DNA of 64,000 nt from Locusta migratoria (Eukaryota; Arthropoda; Insecta; Orthoptera; Acrididae): the NCBI GenBank assembly GCA_026315105.1, contig CM048747.1, positions 280,865,654-280,929,653 of the forward strand, in the 5' to 3' direction. Position 1 is the stretch's first letter; each line of letters opens with the position of its first letter. Both the position numbers and the translations under genes were made by a program. Of this stretch, positions 20,308 through 31,814 are shown in pieces. The notes under the pieces were generated by a model. That model worked only from the letters and a program-made list of their open reading frames with translations. It ran no database searches and was not told the DNA's origin.

Positions 20308-20511
20308 AATGTTCAAATGTTCAAATGTTTGTAGAACTTATGGGACTTAACTACGGGATCTTCAGTCCCTAAGCTTAAAAACTACTTATGAACTAGCTAA
20401 GACTAAGGACAGCACAAATATCCATGCCCGAGGGGGGATTCGAACCCCCGACCGTAGTGGCCGTGAAGACCGCGATTGGAGCGCCTCAGTCCCCGCGGCC
20501 ACCGCGGTCGG
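20308..20511 (-). mobile_element. tRNA-derived SINE, family A, with 12-bp TSD
   Basis: Full-length minus copy (head cggccaccgcggtcgg at the right end). A perfect duplication cccagcgtcatc lies at 20296-20307 and 20512-20523. The B box (ggttcgaatcccc on the minus strand) is intact, so this is a fairly young copy. Confidence 0.96.
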
Positions 20512-20523
20512 CCCAGCGTCATC

Positions 20524-21858
20524 GAATGGCGTTTCCGGGTATGGGTTTCTATGCTCATTTTGTTCCTCGTCTTCTACATCCCTTAAAGTTTGTTGGTGTA
20601 ATTGCGAAAAACAATTTTACTCAGACTTTGCCCTGTGTTCTGAGGTTTTATGAATCGTATTGTAACTTATTTCGTGCAAGGTAATCTCAGTGTATGTCGC
20701 CCTGTTCACTAGATATCAACCAGTTCTCAATCTAACATATCCTTAAACCAGTTCTATTGCGCGTTTACGGTAAACGTAGTATGTGATTGGTTTCTAGGCT
20801 ACAAATTATTGAAATATCCTTCCTGCCCCTTTATAGTATGGATGAAAGTCCTACTTTATCCTAAGAGATCTTGTAGACTAAAGGATTTGAATGTAAATGT
20901 TTGCTGTTTGTAATTAAATTTAACTACGTAGCCAAATGTGAGGATCCGAAAGCCAAGATAATTGTAAAAATTTCATACTTTGATGTTCTTTAATTGTTTC
21001 ACTGTTCCATGCCTACCTGATCATCAATCAATATGGTTAAAAGGCTACCTAACTGTTTCCATTTCAAGTTCATTAAATTTCTATTAACTGGTTTCTCCCT
21101 GAAATAGCTCTAGGCTTAATTTACTGCTGTTGTGAACCACATAATCCGATTCCCGCCCCTTGTCTTGATGCTACTCCTTACGAATCTTAACGCGTTATCC
21201 GTGTTTGTTGACTAAAAATCATGGTTCAGGGCTCAAAATCTTATCAATGTGTGAAATCATTGTAATACTGTAGGGAGCAGAACTTCGAGATTAGGTGCGT
21301 GAACTATCTAGGCCAGTATACCGCATGAAATTCATCCTAATAGTTTTGCAGACTGAATCGGTAGACGAAGGAGAGGGATAAAGTTTACGCAGAGTCACCA
21401 AATTAAAACTAGATTCCTTACTCCTGCTGCCCGGACTCGGTTCGATGGCTCCGCTGAAGAAGAACAAGAAAAAAGGGAGGTTCTACACCAGTGGTAAAAG
21501 CATCGACCTAAAATGAAACAGGTGCCCCTTTATGGTGTAACGTTAACAAGCCCTGTCCTATATGCTGTCTCGTGGAACTCGTCAGTTGGGTGGCAGTAAA
21601 CTTGGGCAGTGTGGGAGAGGGGCGGACGTGCCTGCCCGGCTGTTGGCTGGTTTTACTGCTCTGTGGCGTGGGGTCAGCAGGCCGTGAGGCGCGGGGCCTA
21701 GTGGCCGAGGTGGCGCTATCGACTGCCGGGACGGCCGCCACGTGTCCAGCAAGACACGGGTGGGGGAGGGGGGAACAACACCTCGCCACCGCAGTTTATC
21801 ACCCCCCACCCCACCTCACTTGTTGCTGGTGTCCCATCTGTCTGATAGCTCCTCTTCA
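20524..21858. other. Unassigned DNA with a GC-rich, CpG-rich block
   Basis: AT-rich to about 21,420. Then comes a 23-codon frame at 21,445 (MAPLKKNKKKGRF...) too short to judge, and a GC-rich block at 21,590-21,790 with overlapping frames on both strands. No domain is recognised. Confidence 0.35.
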
Positions 21859-22053
21859 GTACACACTATGGATGGGCTAAACTGTGATTTTCCGGTATCA
21901 GTGATTTCTGTGACTGCTACTTTTAGATATCTGTGACTCTTAGTTGCGATTTGTCACTGTTTACAATCGCAGTGTGTACAAATCCTCGACATGTGTCCCA
22001 CCCCACTCAAACTGCGATTTCGGTGACTCTGAATGCTACTTCTATGATTTCTG

Positions 22054-22231
22054 AGGCGTTCCAGTCACGGTCTGCACGGCCACTACGGCCGGGGGTTCGA
22101 ATCCCCCCTCGGGCATGGATATTTGTGCCGTCCTTAGTATAAGGTAGTTCATAAGTAGTTTGTAAGTTTAGGGACTGATGACCTCATAGTTAAGTCCCAT
22201 AAGCTTAACAAATATTTGAACATTTCTTTTG
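22054..22231 (+). mobile_element. tRNA-derived SINE, family A, inside the hAT-like element
   Basis: The copy is shortened at the head (starts near ggcgttccagtcacgg). The B box gggggttcgaatcccccc is perfect. The tail ends catttctttt. The duplication tgatttctg lies at 22045-22053 and 22232-22240, and the target belongs to the subterminal repeats. Confidence 0.93.
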
Positions 22232-24224
22232 TGATTTCTGTTACTGATATTGCTACTTTTTGCAATTTGCGCTACTTCTGCTGCTGATATTGCTACTTCT
22301 GCGATTTCAACTAATTTTGTGATTTCTGCTACTTCCGTGACTTAGGCGATGTGTGTGGCAAATGCAATATATATCATCCATAACAGATTCCTCGTCATTG
22401 ATGCTCCATTTGCGTGTAATGTTCGGATTATTTACACATCGACAAATGACAATTAGTCTTCTACAAGCTATTTCAGTGTTTGGTGTGTAATGTACAGTTA
22501 AAAGTGAGGTTATTCGCAAGTAATGTGTAACAGAATTTGGCAAGTAGGCCTATAGTCTACCATAACAGAAACATTCGGCAGATTAGGAATACAGCAACTG
22601 TGTCAGTGCAACGAAAGTGCTATGTTCCTGCTTGTAGAATGTATGAACAGATTTTTTTAAACATTGTGTGATATAAGTCACTTACCAATTTGAAAGGGAT
22701 AAGTAAATGTGAAATACACCGTGAGTGACTTTTGAAAATTCTATTTTCCCTTTAAAACTTTTCGGTATCACTACATATTCTGTCAAACAACTATAGATAA
22801 GAGCTTGCGTTATATTTTGCTAATCGACGTGTCGACCTATTGTGCTAATGTTGGCAACTAAATCTTCATTTTATAAGAATTTTTAATTTACTGACTGTAC
22901 AGGGTTACACACAGCAAACCTTACAACCACAGATTAAGAATAACATTAATTATTTATTTTATGATAAACAAAATATTATTCCTATCATTCTATGTGATTC
23001 AGATTTCTAGGATCATTCATCGGTCGTTGCCAACATAAGCAAAAGTTTTAATAATACTGAAGAATCCGACACCACCCATCTGCTTTCACTCGTGTCATCA
23101 CAGGACGGAATGTACAAAAAGGAAAAAGACGGGAAACTACATTCCTAAACCTAAAACAAATCTGATAAAATAAAACTTTCCATTACGCGAAAAATTTGTT
23201 TATTTTCAAGTGTAATATTTTTATAGAATCCTGGAAGATACAAGTTTACTCCTATATCGCAGTACTAAACACAGCCGACACTGAAAATGGAGTTGGCCTA
23301 CTGTTAAACATTTCGTAAAATTACTTAGTTGACCACTTGATACCACCCGCTTGGAATTTTTATTTTATGTACAACGTATAATGCATGCAATAATTTTCGT
23401 CGAAACCAGATTTGCACTGTAAGATACGTATTCTGAATTCACATAATAGTTGTAGGTTCTATGACGAAAAATGATTTTAAACAGGGAGCAAATCCGTAAT
23501 ACAATATTTATTAGGCATTCACATTAACTTTTTGTTGTCTTTACCAACTATAACCTAAAAACATACATGCGAGGCTTTGCTTCACAACATGTAAATGCTG
23601 CCGCCAGGTAAAATAGTGCTACTACGTTAAAAATATTTTCACACGGAATATTATCTTGTTGCTTATAATTCGACAGCATCCCTAAACAACACATGGGTGA
23701 AAGTACGACAGTTGGCCAACAAGTAGCACAAGGCGGAATATTAAATGCTATTCTCAGTTGCTACTTGCGACTCTTAATCGCGACTTTTCACTGAAATCGC
23801 AGTTTGGACCAATGAGGACGTTCGAGCTCACTGGTTTGAGCCGACGGCGTTCGACCGACACATATACACACAAATCCACACATACACGAGGCAGACGGCA
23901 GGAAGCTAGAAGTACCAATTTCGGCTAACAGATGGCAGCCGGCAAAGTCTAAACTGCGCCTCTTAGTTGCTACTTGCGACTTTTAAACGCGATTTGTCAC
24001 TGAAATCGCAGATAGACTCTATAGCCTGCCCAATGCAAAGATATTAGTACAAACTTCAACCAACAGATGGCAGAGTGCAAACTGCTTCTTGCTACTCTTA
24101 GTTGCGACTTGCTACTTTTAATTGCTACTGCGCTTCTAAACTGCGACTGAAATCGCAGTCAGATTCCGTTAAGTCGCAACTGTGAAAAATGCTACTTCTA
24201 AATCAGAGTGACTCTTAACAGATA

Positions 24225-24426
24225 GCCGGCCGCGGTGGCCGAGGAGCTGAGGCGCTTCAGTCACGGTCTGCACGGCCACTACGGTCGGGGGTTCTAATCC
24301 CCCCCCCCCCTCGGGCATGGATATTTGTGCCGTCCTTAGTTGTTAGTAGTAGATAAGTAGTTTGTAAGTTTAAGGACTGATGACCCCGTAGTTAAGTCCC
24401 TTAAGCTTAACAAACATTTCATTTTT
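24225..24426 (+). mobile_element. tRNA-derived SINE, family A, inside the hAT-like element
   Basis: Full-length head (gccggccgcggtggccgagg). The B box is followed by a C(12) slippage run at 24,299-24,310. The tail ends in T(6). The perfect 12-bp duplication tcttaacagata lies at 24213-24224 and 24427-24438, so the SINE inserted 22 bases from the hAT right TIR end. Confidence 0.96.
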
Positions 24427-24468
24427 TCTTAACAGATACCCGATTTTCGACCCATCCCTAGTATACAC

Positions 24469-26024
24469 TGCCTGCCAAAAAGCACCCAGACCGACAGGAG
24501 AGAACCAGGTGAAACCTCACACGTGGACAGGTTATGTAGTGTATGTCATTGCTTCCAAATTCAATCCAAAATTACAGCGAAATTGGCTACATGAATCCGT
24601 TTATCAGTACGAAGTTGCGCCTCTTTCAGTGTGACGCATACATTGATTCGATTGCGCAGATTATCACAAACGTGTTCTGTCGAACGACTTGAAATGCGTT
24701 ACTAGCCACGAAAACTGCAGAATCCTGAAGCAGCATCGAAATCCGGTGAAATTTGCAGCATAAGTTTGTGATGACGACAAATGCAACATCATCAACACAG
24801 CCGCTTTTAACGGGCGGCATGTTATGTATTGATTATTGCTGTCGAAATTGCTTAGAGGTTGTGTGAAAGCAAAGGGACGTACTCCAAGCTGAAAAATTAG
24901 AGACCATCGCAGATAACAGGCTATAGATGTATATGTTCCGAGAGGTGAGCAGTAAATAAATAGTCTTGGCAATTCCAGACGCCTTCAGCCACCATCCCAT
25001 AGGTTTCCTTTCGGAGAATATACAGGTGACTCCATACAACCTCTAGACGCTCTTGTAAGATGTTACAACAGTACTTGGTTGCCTATAGGCGCGTCTTAAC
25101 GTAAGTAGCACAGGTAATACCAGTCCCTTGGAACAGCAATGTCAATGGGTTCACGAAGGTAGACTGACAGGGTAAATGAAGAAACCTGCCAGTTATCAGC
25201 TCTCATTGTGGAGAGGCCAAAGGGCGTGACCAAATGACTTTAATCATTGTTGTTATTGACCTTACTGGGGAGCACCGTGACGTTTTCTTTTCAGCTGAAC
25301 AATGTTGCTGCCCAGTATGCAGTTGCTAGTGCATTCACGTCCCCACCCAGGTAGTGGCAGAGAGGAGGGGGCTGAAACATTGTTGGCTAGAGGCCTCGGG
25401 ACGGTGGCAAGCCACAAGTTGGATTGGTAAGAGGGGAAAAATAGTGCGCCAAAAGTAGCCTTTAAAGCCCCCAGATTTTACATCGAGAGAGTAGTTCTCG
25501 ACAGACAAGTTGGGCGCCGAATCCGCGTCTTGGTCCACCAGCCTCTGGAGAGCTCAACTACAGTCTGTTTCTTTCAGGGAGTGTGTCTTTCCACGTAATG
25601 CTGTTAGCAAGGATAGCTGTATCAATGTTTTCCCCAGTTACACACTAACTTATCTTGTAGTTACAGACTTATTCACTTGCTTTTTAATGATTAACCTTGG
25701 CGCAGTAGTAGTAGTAGTAGTAGTAGTAGATAGGATGATATATTTCCAATTACCTATGAGATCCAGAAAACTCTGGAACAAGTATAGTATCGAGTCTCAA
25801 AATCTGCATCTCTCATGGATACGTGGTACGGGCCTTTCTGCAGTCACTCCTTTCCTCTCGGGCCTTTGCAGACTGACCCACAACCCTCTTTCTTCTCTCT
25901 CATGTCAGGACACGGCACGCAGTAGGGTCACCTACATATAAACGTGTAGCAGACGGTCACGTGGACGTATTAGAATTGTCCTTTCGTGCAGTTGTTTTGT
26001 GTAAGTAGCTTCAGAAAGACTCGT
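24469..26024. other. Mostly unassigned; Tc1-like terminal sequence at its left edge
   Basis: Directly after the hAT duplication the sequence tgcctgccaaaaagcaccc resembles a Tc1-like TIR. It may be the left end of the Tc1 pseudogene that starts near 26,025; the 1.5 kb between is unexplained. A (TAG)n microsatellite lies at about 25,704-25,729. No other element is recognised. Confidence 0.35.
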
Positions 26025-26995
26025 ACAAGACAGCGAATGTCTTTTGAGCACGTTTCTCAGATGTACGGAGGAGGAATAGTTGCTTATACAGATTTCGGAT
26101 TATTTGGCAGAGCGATTGGTCATCATAAAGAAACTGTGATGCGAATCTGTAATCACAGAATGCAGGAGCGAACGACGGACCGAAGGGTCTGATTATACCC
26201 ACCTCGCTATACCATGGCAGGTGATGGTAGCCATATTGTGAGTATAACAGTGTGGATTGCTCTACTACATCACCCTATCGCAACAAATTCGGGCTGTTTC
26301 GCAACAAGCAGTGTCCAAGTGTTCCATTCGACGTTGTTTCCAGCAGAGTTCAATGTCTCCAACACCTTCACTGCAGAGTTTACCACTGAATCAAGGACAC
26401 AGGTGTTTGCGTCAATAATGGCGTGAAGAGCGACGGACATGGACAACCGAATGGATTGACATTGTTTCCACTGACCACTCCTGATTCGGGCAGCACCTCC
26501 ACGATGGTCGCATTTGAGAGTCTGGAGACACAGTCAGGAGGGACTGTTGAACTGTTGCTTTATGCAACGCCATATTGGTCGTGTAGCAGGTGTTATGGTT
26601 TGGGATGGTGTTTGATTCGTCTCCCACATCCCTGTAGTCGGCATTGTCGATACACTCCTTAGCTAGTGCTACATCTCTTAAGTGTTGGAGCCTCATGTCC
26701 TCCAATACCGTCAGAGTTACCTGACAGCCATATTCCAACAGGACAATGTGCGACCACCTGGGGCCCGTAATGTTGAAGGCTTATTCGTCAATCTCATTGC
26801 ATTGCTGTCTTGACCACCTTGTCTTTTGGATCTCTCGCCTATCAAAACGTCTGGCCGATGACGAAAGAACGGCTGGTGGACCAGATCGAGTTTGGCAATT
26901 CGTGGAAGCAGCATCCACTACTGTACCCCAATAACACATCCAGAGTCTGTTTGATTTACTACTGAGGCACGTTGGAGTGGTTGTAGACAGCAATT
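26025..26995 (+). pseudogene. Tc1-like transposase pseudogene
   Basis: The DNA-binding part reads RQRMSFEHVSQMYGGGIVAY, then GRAIGHHKETVMRICNHRMQ and ERTTDRR (26,035-26,190), the usual Tc1 HTH-plus-GRPR layout. Later frames give PALSIHSLASATS-like and QDNVRPPGARNVEGLFVNL (26,745-26,800), corresponding to the QQDNARPH motif around the second catalytic aspartate. LLDLSPIKTS follows, where PDLSPIE would be expected. Several stops and frameshifts separate these parts. TIRs were not found on both sides. Confidence 0.75.
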
Positions 26996-27435
26996 GGTCA
27001 ATACTCAATATCGATTTCATCATCGTCTACACTATAGTTGGATGTGTATTTTCGCTCATATGATCTTTCGACGATGTATTATTTTCAAATAAATTTGACT
27101 GTGAAATCTACGGTCCTTTTTTCTGTTGCTGTGTACAATATGTTGACAGGTGGACTGCTAAGATAAGCAGTGACGTGGTTATCCTTAGAATAGGCGACAG
27201 ATGAACACAGAGAAAATAGTGACAGGGAGAAGGTACAGGTGTCTGTGAAACATGAAACCTATAAGTAGACTGATGCCTTCTTGAGGCCACTTGTCCCACA
27301 TATGTGGCTTCCCTGATATCCTGAATACTGGCACCAAAATGAAACTGACGATCAAGCTGATCCCATTCGTGTTCTGTCAGGGAATTACCTCGAAATTTTG
27401 CAGGACCCTCCAACATTCCATGTAGCCATGGTATT
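26996..27435. other. Unassigned stretch
   Basis: It has one 102-residue minus frame (27108-27416) with no recognised motif. It may be additional decayed Tc1 sequence. Confidence 0.3.
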
Positions 27436-27439
27436 GCCT

Positions 27440-28090
27440 GACAGGTAACACATGAAAATTGAGGAAGTCCACGACTTAATGCTGTTCCTTAGAATTCATT
27501 TAGCCACTGTCAACTGGGACCTGAGCTGACTCGCTACGGTGAACCACACATGGCTCCTGGAGTTCAAACATTTGTAAATCTAAGGGACTTAACTACTGTG
27601 GTTATCAATCCCTAGGCTTAAAAACTACTTGAACTAATTTTAAGGACAATTCACACAGCCATGCCCGAGGGAGGACTCGAACTTCCGAGAGGAGGAACCC
27701 TGCACTTCACGCAAGGCGCCTCAGAGCGCTTGGCCATTCCACCGCGGTCTACCCCTGGAGTAATATCTTTTGTCTGTACAAAATATCGGAAGCAGATAGC
27801 CGCCATGCACCCCGTCGATGGTCACCTTAGGTAATGCAGGGCCACGACTCATCACTGAACACAGTCATCAGTCAATACTTCCCGGACATGGCTCCACCCG
27901 AGTTATTTGCGTTATGGAGTTAATGGCAGCCTGTGCTCTGACGGGAACTATGCTGTCGTAATTTTAATGCTACTCTTCCAGATATTTTTTGTGTTGCACA
28001 AAGGAATGACATAACGATGTACTCTTGGCATCCACAGCACGTTCCACAGATTCGGAAAGATGTTACTCGTCTGTGTACAATCAGTGAAAC
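27440..28090 (-). pseudogene. Tc1-like transposase fragment, split by a SINE
   Basis: The minus strand around 27,860 reads TVFSDES, the first catalytic aspartate block of Tc1 transposases, preceded by weak HTH-to-linker similarity from 28,090. The downstream part is cut by the SINE at 27,564-27,751. Many stops; assignment rests mainly on this motif. Confidence 0.45.
27564..27751 (-). mobile_element. tRNA-derived SINE, family A
   Basis: Minus copy with head complement ggccattccaccgcggtcta at the right end. The duplication is ctcctggagt (27554-27563) / cccctggagt (27752-27761), one mismatch. The anticodon-arm half is diverged from other family A copies (contains cacttcacgcaaggcgcctc). Confidence 0.88.
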
Positions 28091-28669
28091 TTTATCACTT
28101 ATGCAAGGATAAACTTAGATGACATCTCCTGTGAGAGAAACATTAAATATAAAAGGTGAGGATCAATTCCGGTACTAAAAGTGATGTTACTAGTTACTGA
28201 AAGAAAACACTTAAGAGAGTGAAATCTAGATGATGAATAAGGATGATTTTAGTGTAAAAGATGAAGTTAAGATTTAATATAATAAATTGTTTGTAATTCC
28301 AGGATTCAGGATGGAAATCACTATAATTAGGAAGACTATGAACAATTTAAAAGAAATAAAATTGGCAGAATGGCTGATTTTAAACTAATACAGTTCCGTA
28401 AGTTACGGTCGAGGCGGTCACGTCTTAAGAATTGTTGTGTAGTGTCGGAAAATTGCGGCCTGTATTCACCGACTGGAAGGAATGGGCGGAATTCCCCTAA
28501 AGCGTTTGCACATTGTACCATTTAACTGCGACACCTGGCTGCTGGGTGCATCGTCTCCACTTTAGTCCTGTTATTTATGACGAATACCACTTCTCTCACC
28601 ACAGAGCTCTTAGGTTGATTAAGCAAAAAAATTGCTGATTTGCTTGAAGGTACTTACGTTGCAGTTGAT

Positions 28670-28985
28670 TATGCTATAGTATTAAGTTTGCCATTCTTGC
28701 AACAAGAAGGTGGCGTATTGTTCGAAAAGGATAATGTTCGTGCACACTGAACGTGCTCTGCAAGACATGCAGCATCTTCCATGGACAGCACGATCTCTGG
28801 ACTTGTCTACAATCGAGCACGTGCGGGTACAATGGGATAACAAGTGACGGATGTCACTCGTAAACCCACAGCTCTGGCAGAACTAGGTGAACAGGCCGGC
28901 TTGACGTGGAATAATGTGTCACACCTGTGTGATCAAACTGATGGCGGAATCAGCGCCTGCATTACCGCCCATGGAGATGCACCTA
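28670..28985 (+). pseudogene. Tc1-like transposase, C-terminal remnant
   Basis: The frame reads LFEKDNVRAH near 28,720 (QQDNARPH equivalent), then degraded sequence equivalent to PARSPDLSPIEHVW around 28,790. In register after that come ALAELGEQAGLTWNNVSHLC and GGISACITAHGDAP (28,870-28,985). The first two thirds of the transposase are absent. The third catalytic position is destroyed by a stop and frameshift. Confidence 0.7.
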
Positions 28986-29204
28986 CTAATATATGTGTGT
29001 GTGTGTTTGACCATTGATCGACACCTGTCACCTCAGTACCACTTAAGCTCTTGTAAATGTAATGATAGTATGTACTCCATATGCCCTGTTTCAACAATAA
29101 ATATTGAATAAACTGTAAAATAGGAGGTGTAATTTAAGACGACCTTGGAGGAATAGCATCCGAGAACTATAATGTGATTGACTTGACCTATTTCCTGTAT
29201 CTCT
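28986..29204. other. Short unassigned stretch with (TG)n
   Basis: A short TG repeat lies at about 28,996-29,007. An aataaatattgaataaa-type A/T run near 29,096 could be the 3' end of the Tc1 copy. Confidence 0.3.
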
Positions 29205-30485
29205 TAAGTGGAGCATAGGGCATCGATGAACTTCCGACACCGAACTCTGTTTTGCGCCAGTGTCTTGATCTCAATCCAGGTCTTCCCTCTTTTCTCGGTT
29301 CCTTCTGCTATTACACGTCTCCTCCTCCATGTATTCTTTGGTCTGCATCTTCTCCTGCTACCTTGTGCGCTCCATTACAGGGCGTATCTTGCCACGTTGT
29401 CTTTATCGCGCCATAATGTATGCTCAATCTAGTTCCTATGGATTACCTCAATATCATTGGGTGGTTGATGGATTCTTGTCGATATATCTTCATTGGAAAT
29501 TATTTATGGCAACCATATCCTTAAGATATTCGTTAAAATTCTGTTCTCAAATGTTTGATGTCTGCTAATCTAGCTGTTCGGTAGTTTTCCATGATTCACA
29601 CCAATAAAGTCGTATTGACATTGGTATTGAAGATACGTAGGTTTGTACAGGTGTTAGGTAGTTAAGTTCCCTTGATTTCCAGATTGGTCTCAGCATTGAA
29701 GATGCCCCATTAGCCTTATTTATTCTGTTTCAGGAAAAAAGTACTTCATTTCGGTTATTACAGTGCATCTCCTCAGCATCCTTTCCATTTATCTTCAATC
29801 CCACTTCTGATGCTTCGATTTTTTAATCATTCAGCTTTGCTTCCATATCTTTAAAACTGATGCCTAGCGAACACAGTCATCTGCAAAATCCATGTCCTCC
29901 AACCTGCCTTTCAATCTCCATTAAAATCCTCTTCGGCGATTCATTACATTCTGCATCACAAGGTGGAACTCCACCAGAAATAGGATAGGTGACAACAAAC
30001 ATCGTTGCTTAACTCCTGTGACTACTGGGATGGGTTCCGCCAGCATCCTCTAATGTAAAACTTGACATGTATTGTTAGATTATCTTTATAATTTTCTTAG
30101 GAATCCCAAGCTCTTTCATGGCTTTCCACAACTTTTTCCACATTACACGGTCAAAAGCCTTTTCAAACAATGAGTAGATACAATGATGATTGTATGGGGA
30201 ATGGCTCTACTATTATGCGCAGTGTGTTGATCTGGTCTATACAGGTATAACCTTCTCTAAATTCTGCTTGTACGTTTCTCAGCCTTGTGTTAACTATTTT
30301 TTATCCTTTCTAGAATTACTCTTGAGAGAACCTCACTTGGTATTGAAAGGAGGGCAACCCCTCACCAGTTATCGCATTCTAATAAAACTCCTTTCATCGG
30401 AAGCTTAATCGTCCTTTCTTCCAATCTGTGGGGATCTTATTCCCAAATATTTTTTAAAAGTGTGATTGCAGTACAATAAAAAAAG
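29205..30485 (-). pseudogene. RTE-like reverse transcriptase pseudogene
   Basis: On the minus strand from 30,480 leftward, fingers/palm pieces are visible: a RLPMKGVLLECDN-like start, then RTRLRNVQAEFREGYTC (30,300-30,240), and KAFDRVMWKKLWKAMKEL in several frames (30,170-30,105). The catalytic block EDMDFADDCVR falls at 29,899-29,867, retaining F-A-D-D. The C-terminus ends KRGKTWIEIKTLAQNRVRCR, then KFIDALCST at 29,280-29,207, the typical RTE ending. Internal stops and small indels are frequent. Confidence 0.8.
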
Positions 30486-31560
30486 GTGTTGCACCGAAGC
30501 AAGCTTGATTTTGGCGGTGAGGTCTCTAGCTGGCGTGTTATGTCTGTATGACAGATAAGTTCATCGATCATTATTCTGAAGTTCATGGAACAGTGGTAGG
30601 AAAAGCTGCAACCTGAAATACAGTACCAGGCACGTTAAGATATACAAATGCAAATCATGGAACAACAAAGACGGCAGCAACAACTTATAAAAAACAACAG
30701 CTGGAATAGCAAGCGTCACTACGATTAGCAGTACTTGTGCAGAAATCGAAGACTCATACTAAAGAGCTCTGCAGATCTACTTACAGCAAAGTAGCGTAAC
30801 CGAAATTACGAAACAAAGTGCGTTTCTGCTATAGCTACACTGAAATGACAAAAAGCGCCCTTTAATTAACCTTTAGTTTGCCAAAAATCCATAGATTTAT
30901 GACTAATACAAGCAGCTAACACGATTTGCAGTAGTCAGGCTCGCAATATCACATAGGTTACAAGCCTATAGCAAGCACTGTGTACTTCTACATGGGAAAT
31001 GTGCAGTAAGGGCTTTGTACGAAATAGCTGCTCGATCAGTTTCTTTGCTGTGCCACAGCTAATTTATTAAACGATCAAATTGACTTCAGGCATAAAAATT
31101 ATATCGATAATATTTTATCCATGTTCTAGTGAGGGACAACGGACAAACAATCCCACCGCTAATCAAAGATAATAGTACATAACAGTACCATAACAAAATT
31201 ACCAGTAAAGACTAATCAGAGAGACAATCCCACCGTTGATCTGAGATAATAATATGTCAACAAAACGTAACGTAATTTCGTTTCACATTTTCCCTTTAAT
31301 TTCAAACAAAAGCTGTCCCTCAAATCCACAGAATTAACACCACACTTACAAGATGATGATATAATCTACCTCTTGACACTCATAGATATACAGGGTGAGT
31401 CATAAATGAGGAAAAATATTTCGTGCAAATTTTCACACATTGAGCTACAAACATGAATTCGTTTTCCGCATGTTCCTATGTCAATGAATGACAGTGCAAT
31501 TGAATGGTAAAAGTCTGGAAATATAAGTGGACTTTTGGGTGTTACAGAAACTGCACTAAT
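30486..31560. other. Unassigned AT-rich DNA
   Basis: There are no frames above 60 residues and no terminal repeats. The sequence acagggtgagtcataa at 31,391 resembles the outer end of many insect DNA transposons, but no partner end was found. Confidence 0.35.
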
Positions 31561-31571
31561 ATTTGAAATAA

Positions 31572-31814
31572 TTTATTGTGTGATTATCAGTCAACAGTTG
31601 CAATTGCCTTTTAAGTTTTACATGTTCCGATCCTTCATGTTCATCTTCAGAATCTTCGTAGTTGCGACTGGAAGTCTCGTCTATGTAATTGTCATAACAC
31701 AGGCGAGACGTTTTGCAGTCGCAACTACGAAGATTCTGAAGATGAACAGGAAGGACGGAAACAGGTAAATTTTAAAAAGCCAGTTGCAACTGTCGACTGA
31801 TAACTAGACAATAA
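31572..31814. repeat. Foldback element with ~115-bp arms
   Basis: Left arm from 31572 (ttattgtgtgattatcagtc...) and right arm to 31814 pair over about 115 bp. The inner part (cttcagaatcttcgtagttg / caactacgaagattctgaag) is perfect. The loop is near 31,680-31,705. The right arm has ctgaaga and ggaaac in hammerhead-like spacing but without a pairing stem II. Probable remnant of a Penelope-type terminus. Confidence 0.8.

Larger units (their letters stand above)
21867..24460. mobile_element. Non-autonomous hAT-like DNA transposon (2.6 kb) with subterminal repeats
   Basis: Ends are tatggatggg (21867) and, inverted, cccatcccta (to 24460). The immediate flanks gtacacac (21859-21866) and gtatacac (24461-24468) are an 8-bp duplication with one mismatch, as hAT elements make. 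Inside, both ends (21,880-22,340 and 23,745-24,215) are packed with short motifs such as aaatcgcag/ctgcgattt, ttgcgact and gctacttct in both orientations. These look like transposase-binding subterminal repeats. The 1.4-kb AT-rich middle has no transposase frame, so movement would need a helper. Two family A SINEs were inserted later, one at each end region. Confidence 0.85.

Noticed and set aside
21445..21516. Small gene encoding MAPLKKNKKKGRF...
   Set aside because: 23 codons, lysine-rich, no flanking support; likely chance.
25509..25535. Retroviral-type primer-binding site (ggcgccgaa)
   Set aside because: A short match only, with no LTR end TG...CA upstream and no gag frame downstream.
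31736..31761. Hammerhead-like motif in the second foldback
   Set aside because: CTGAAGA and GAAA are present, but the bases between them cannot form stem II, so it was not annotated as an RNA motif.
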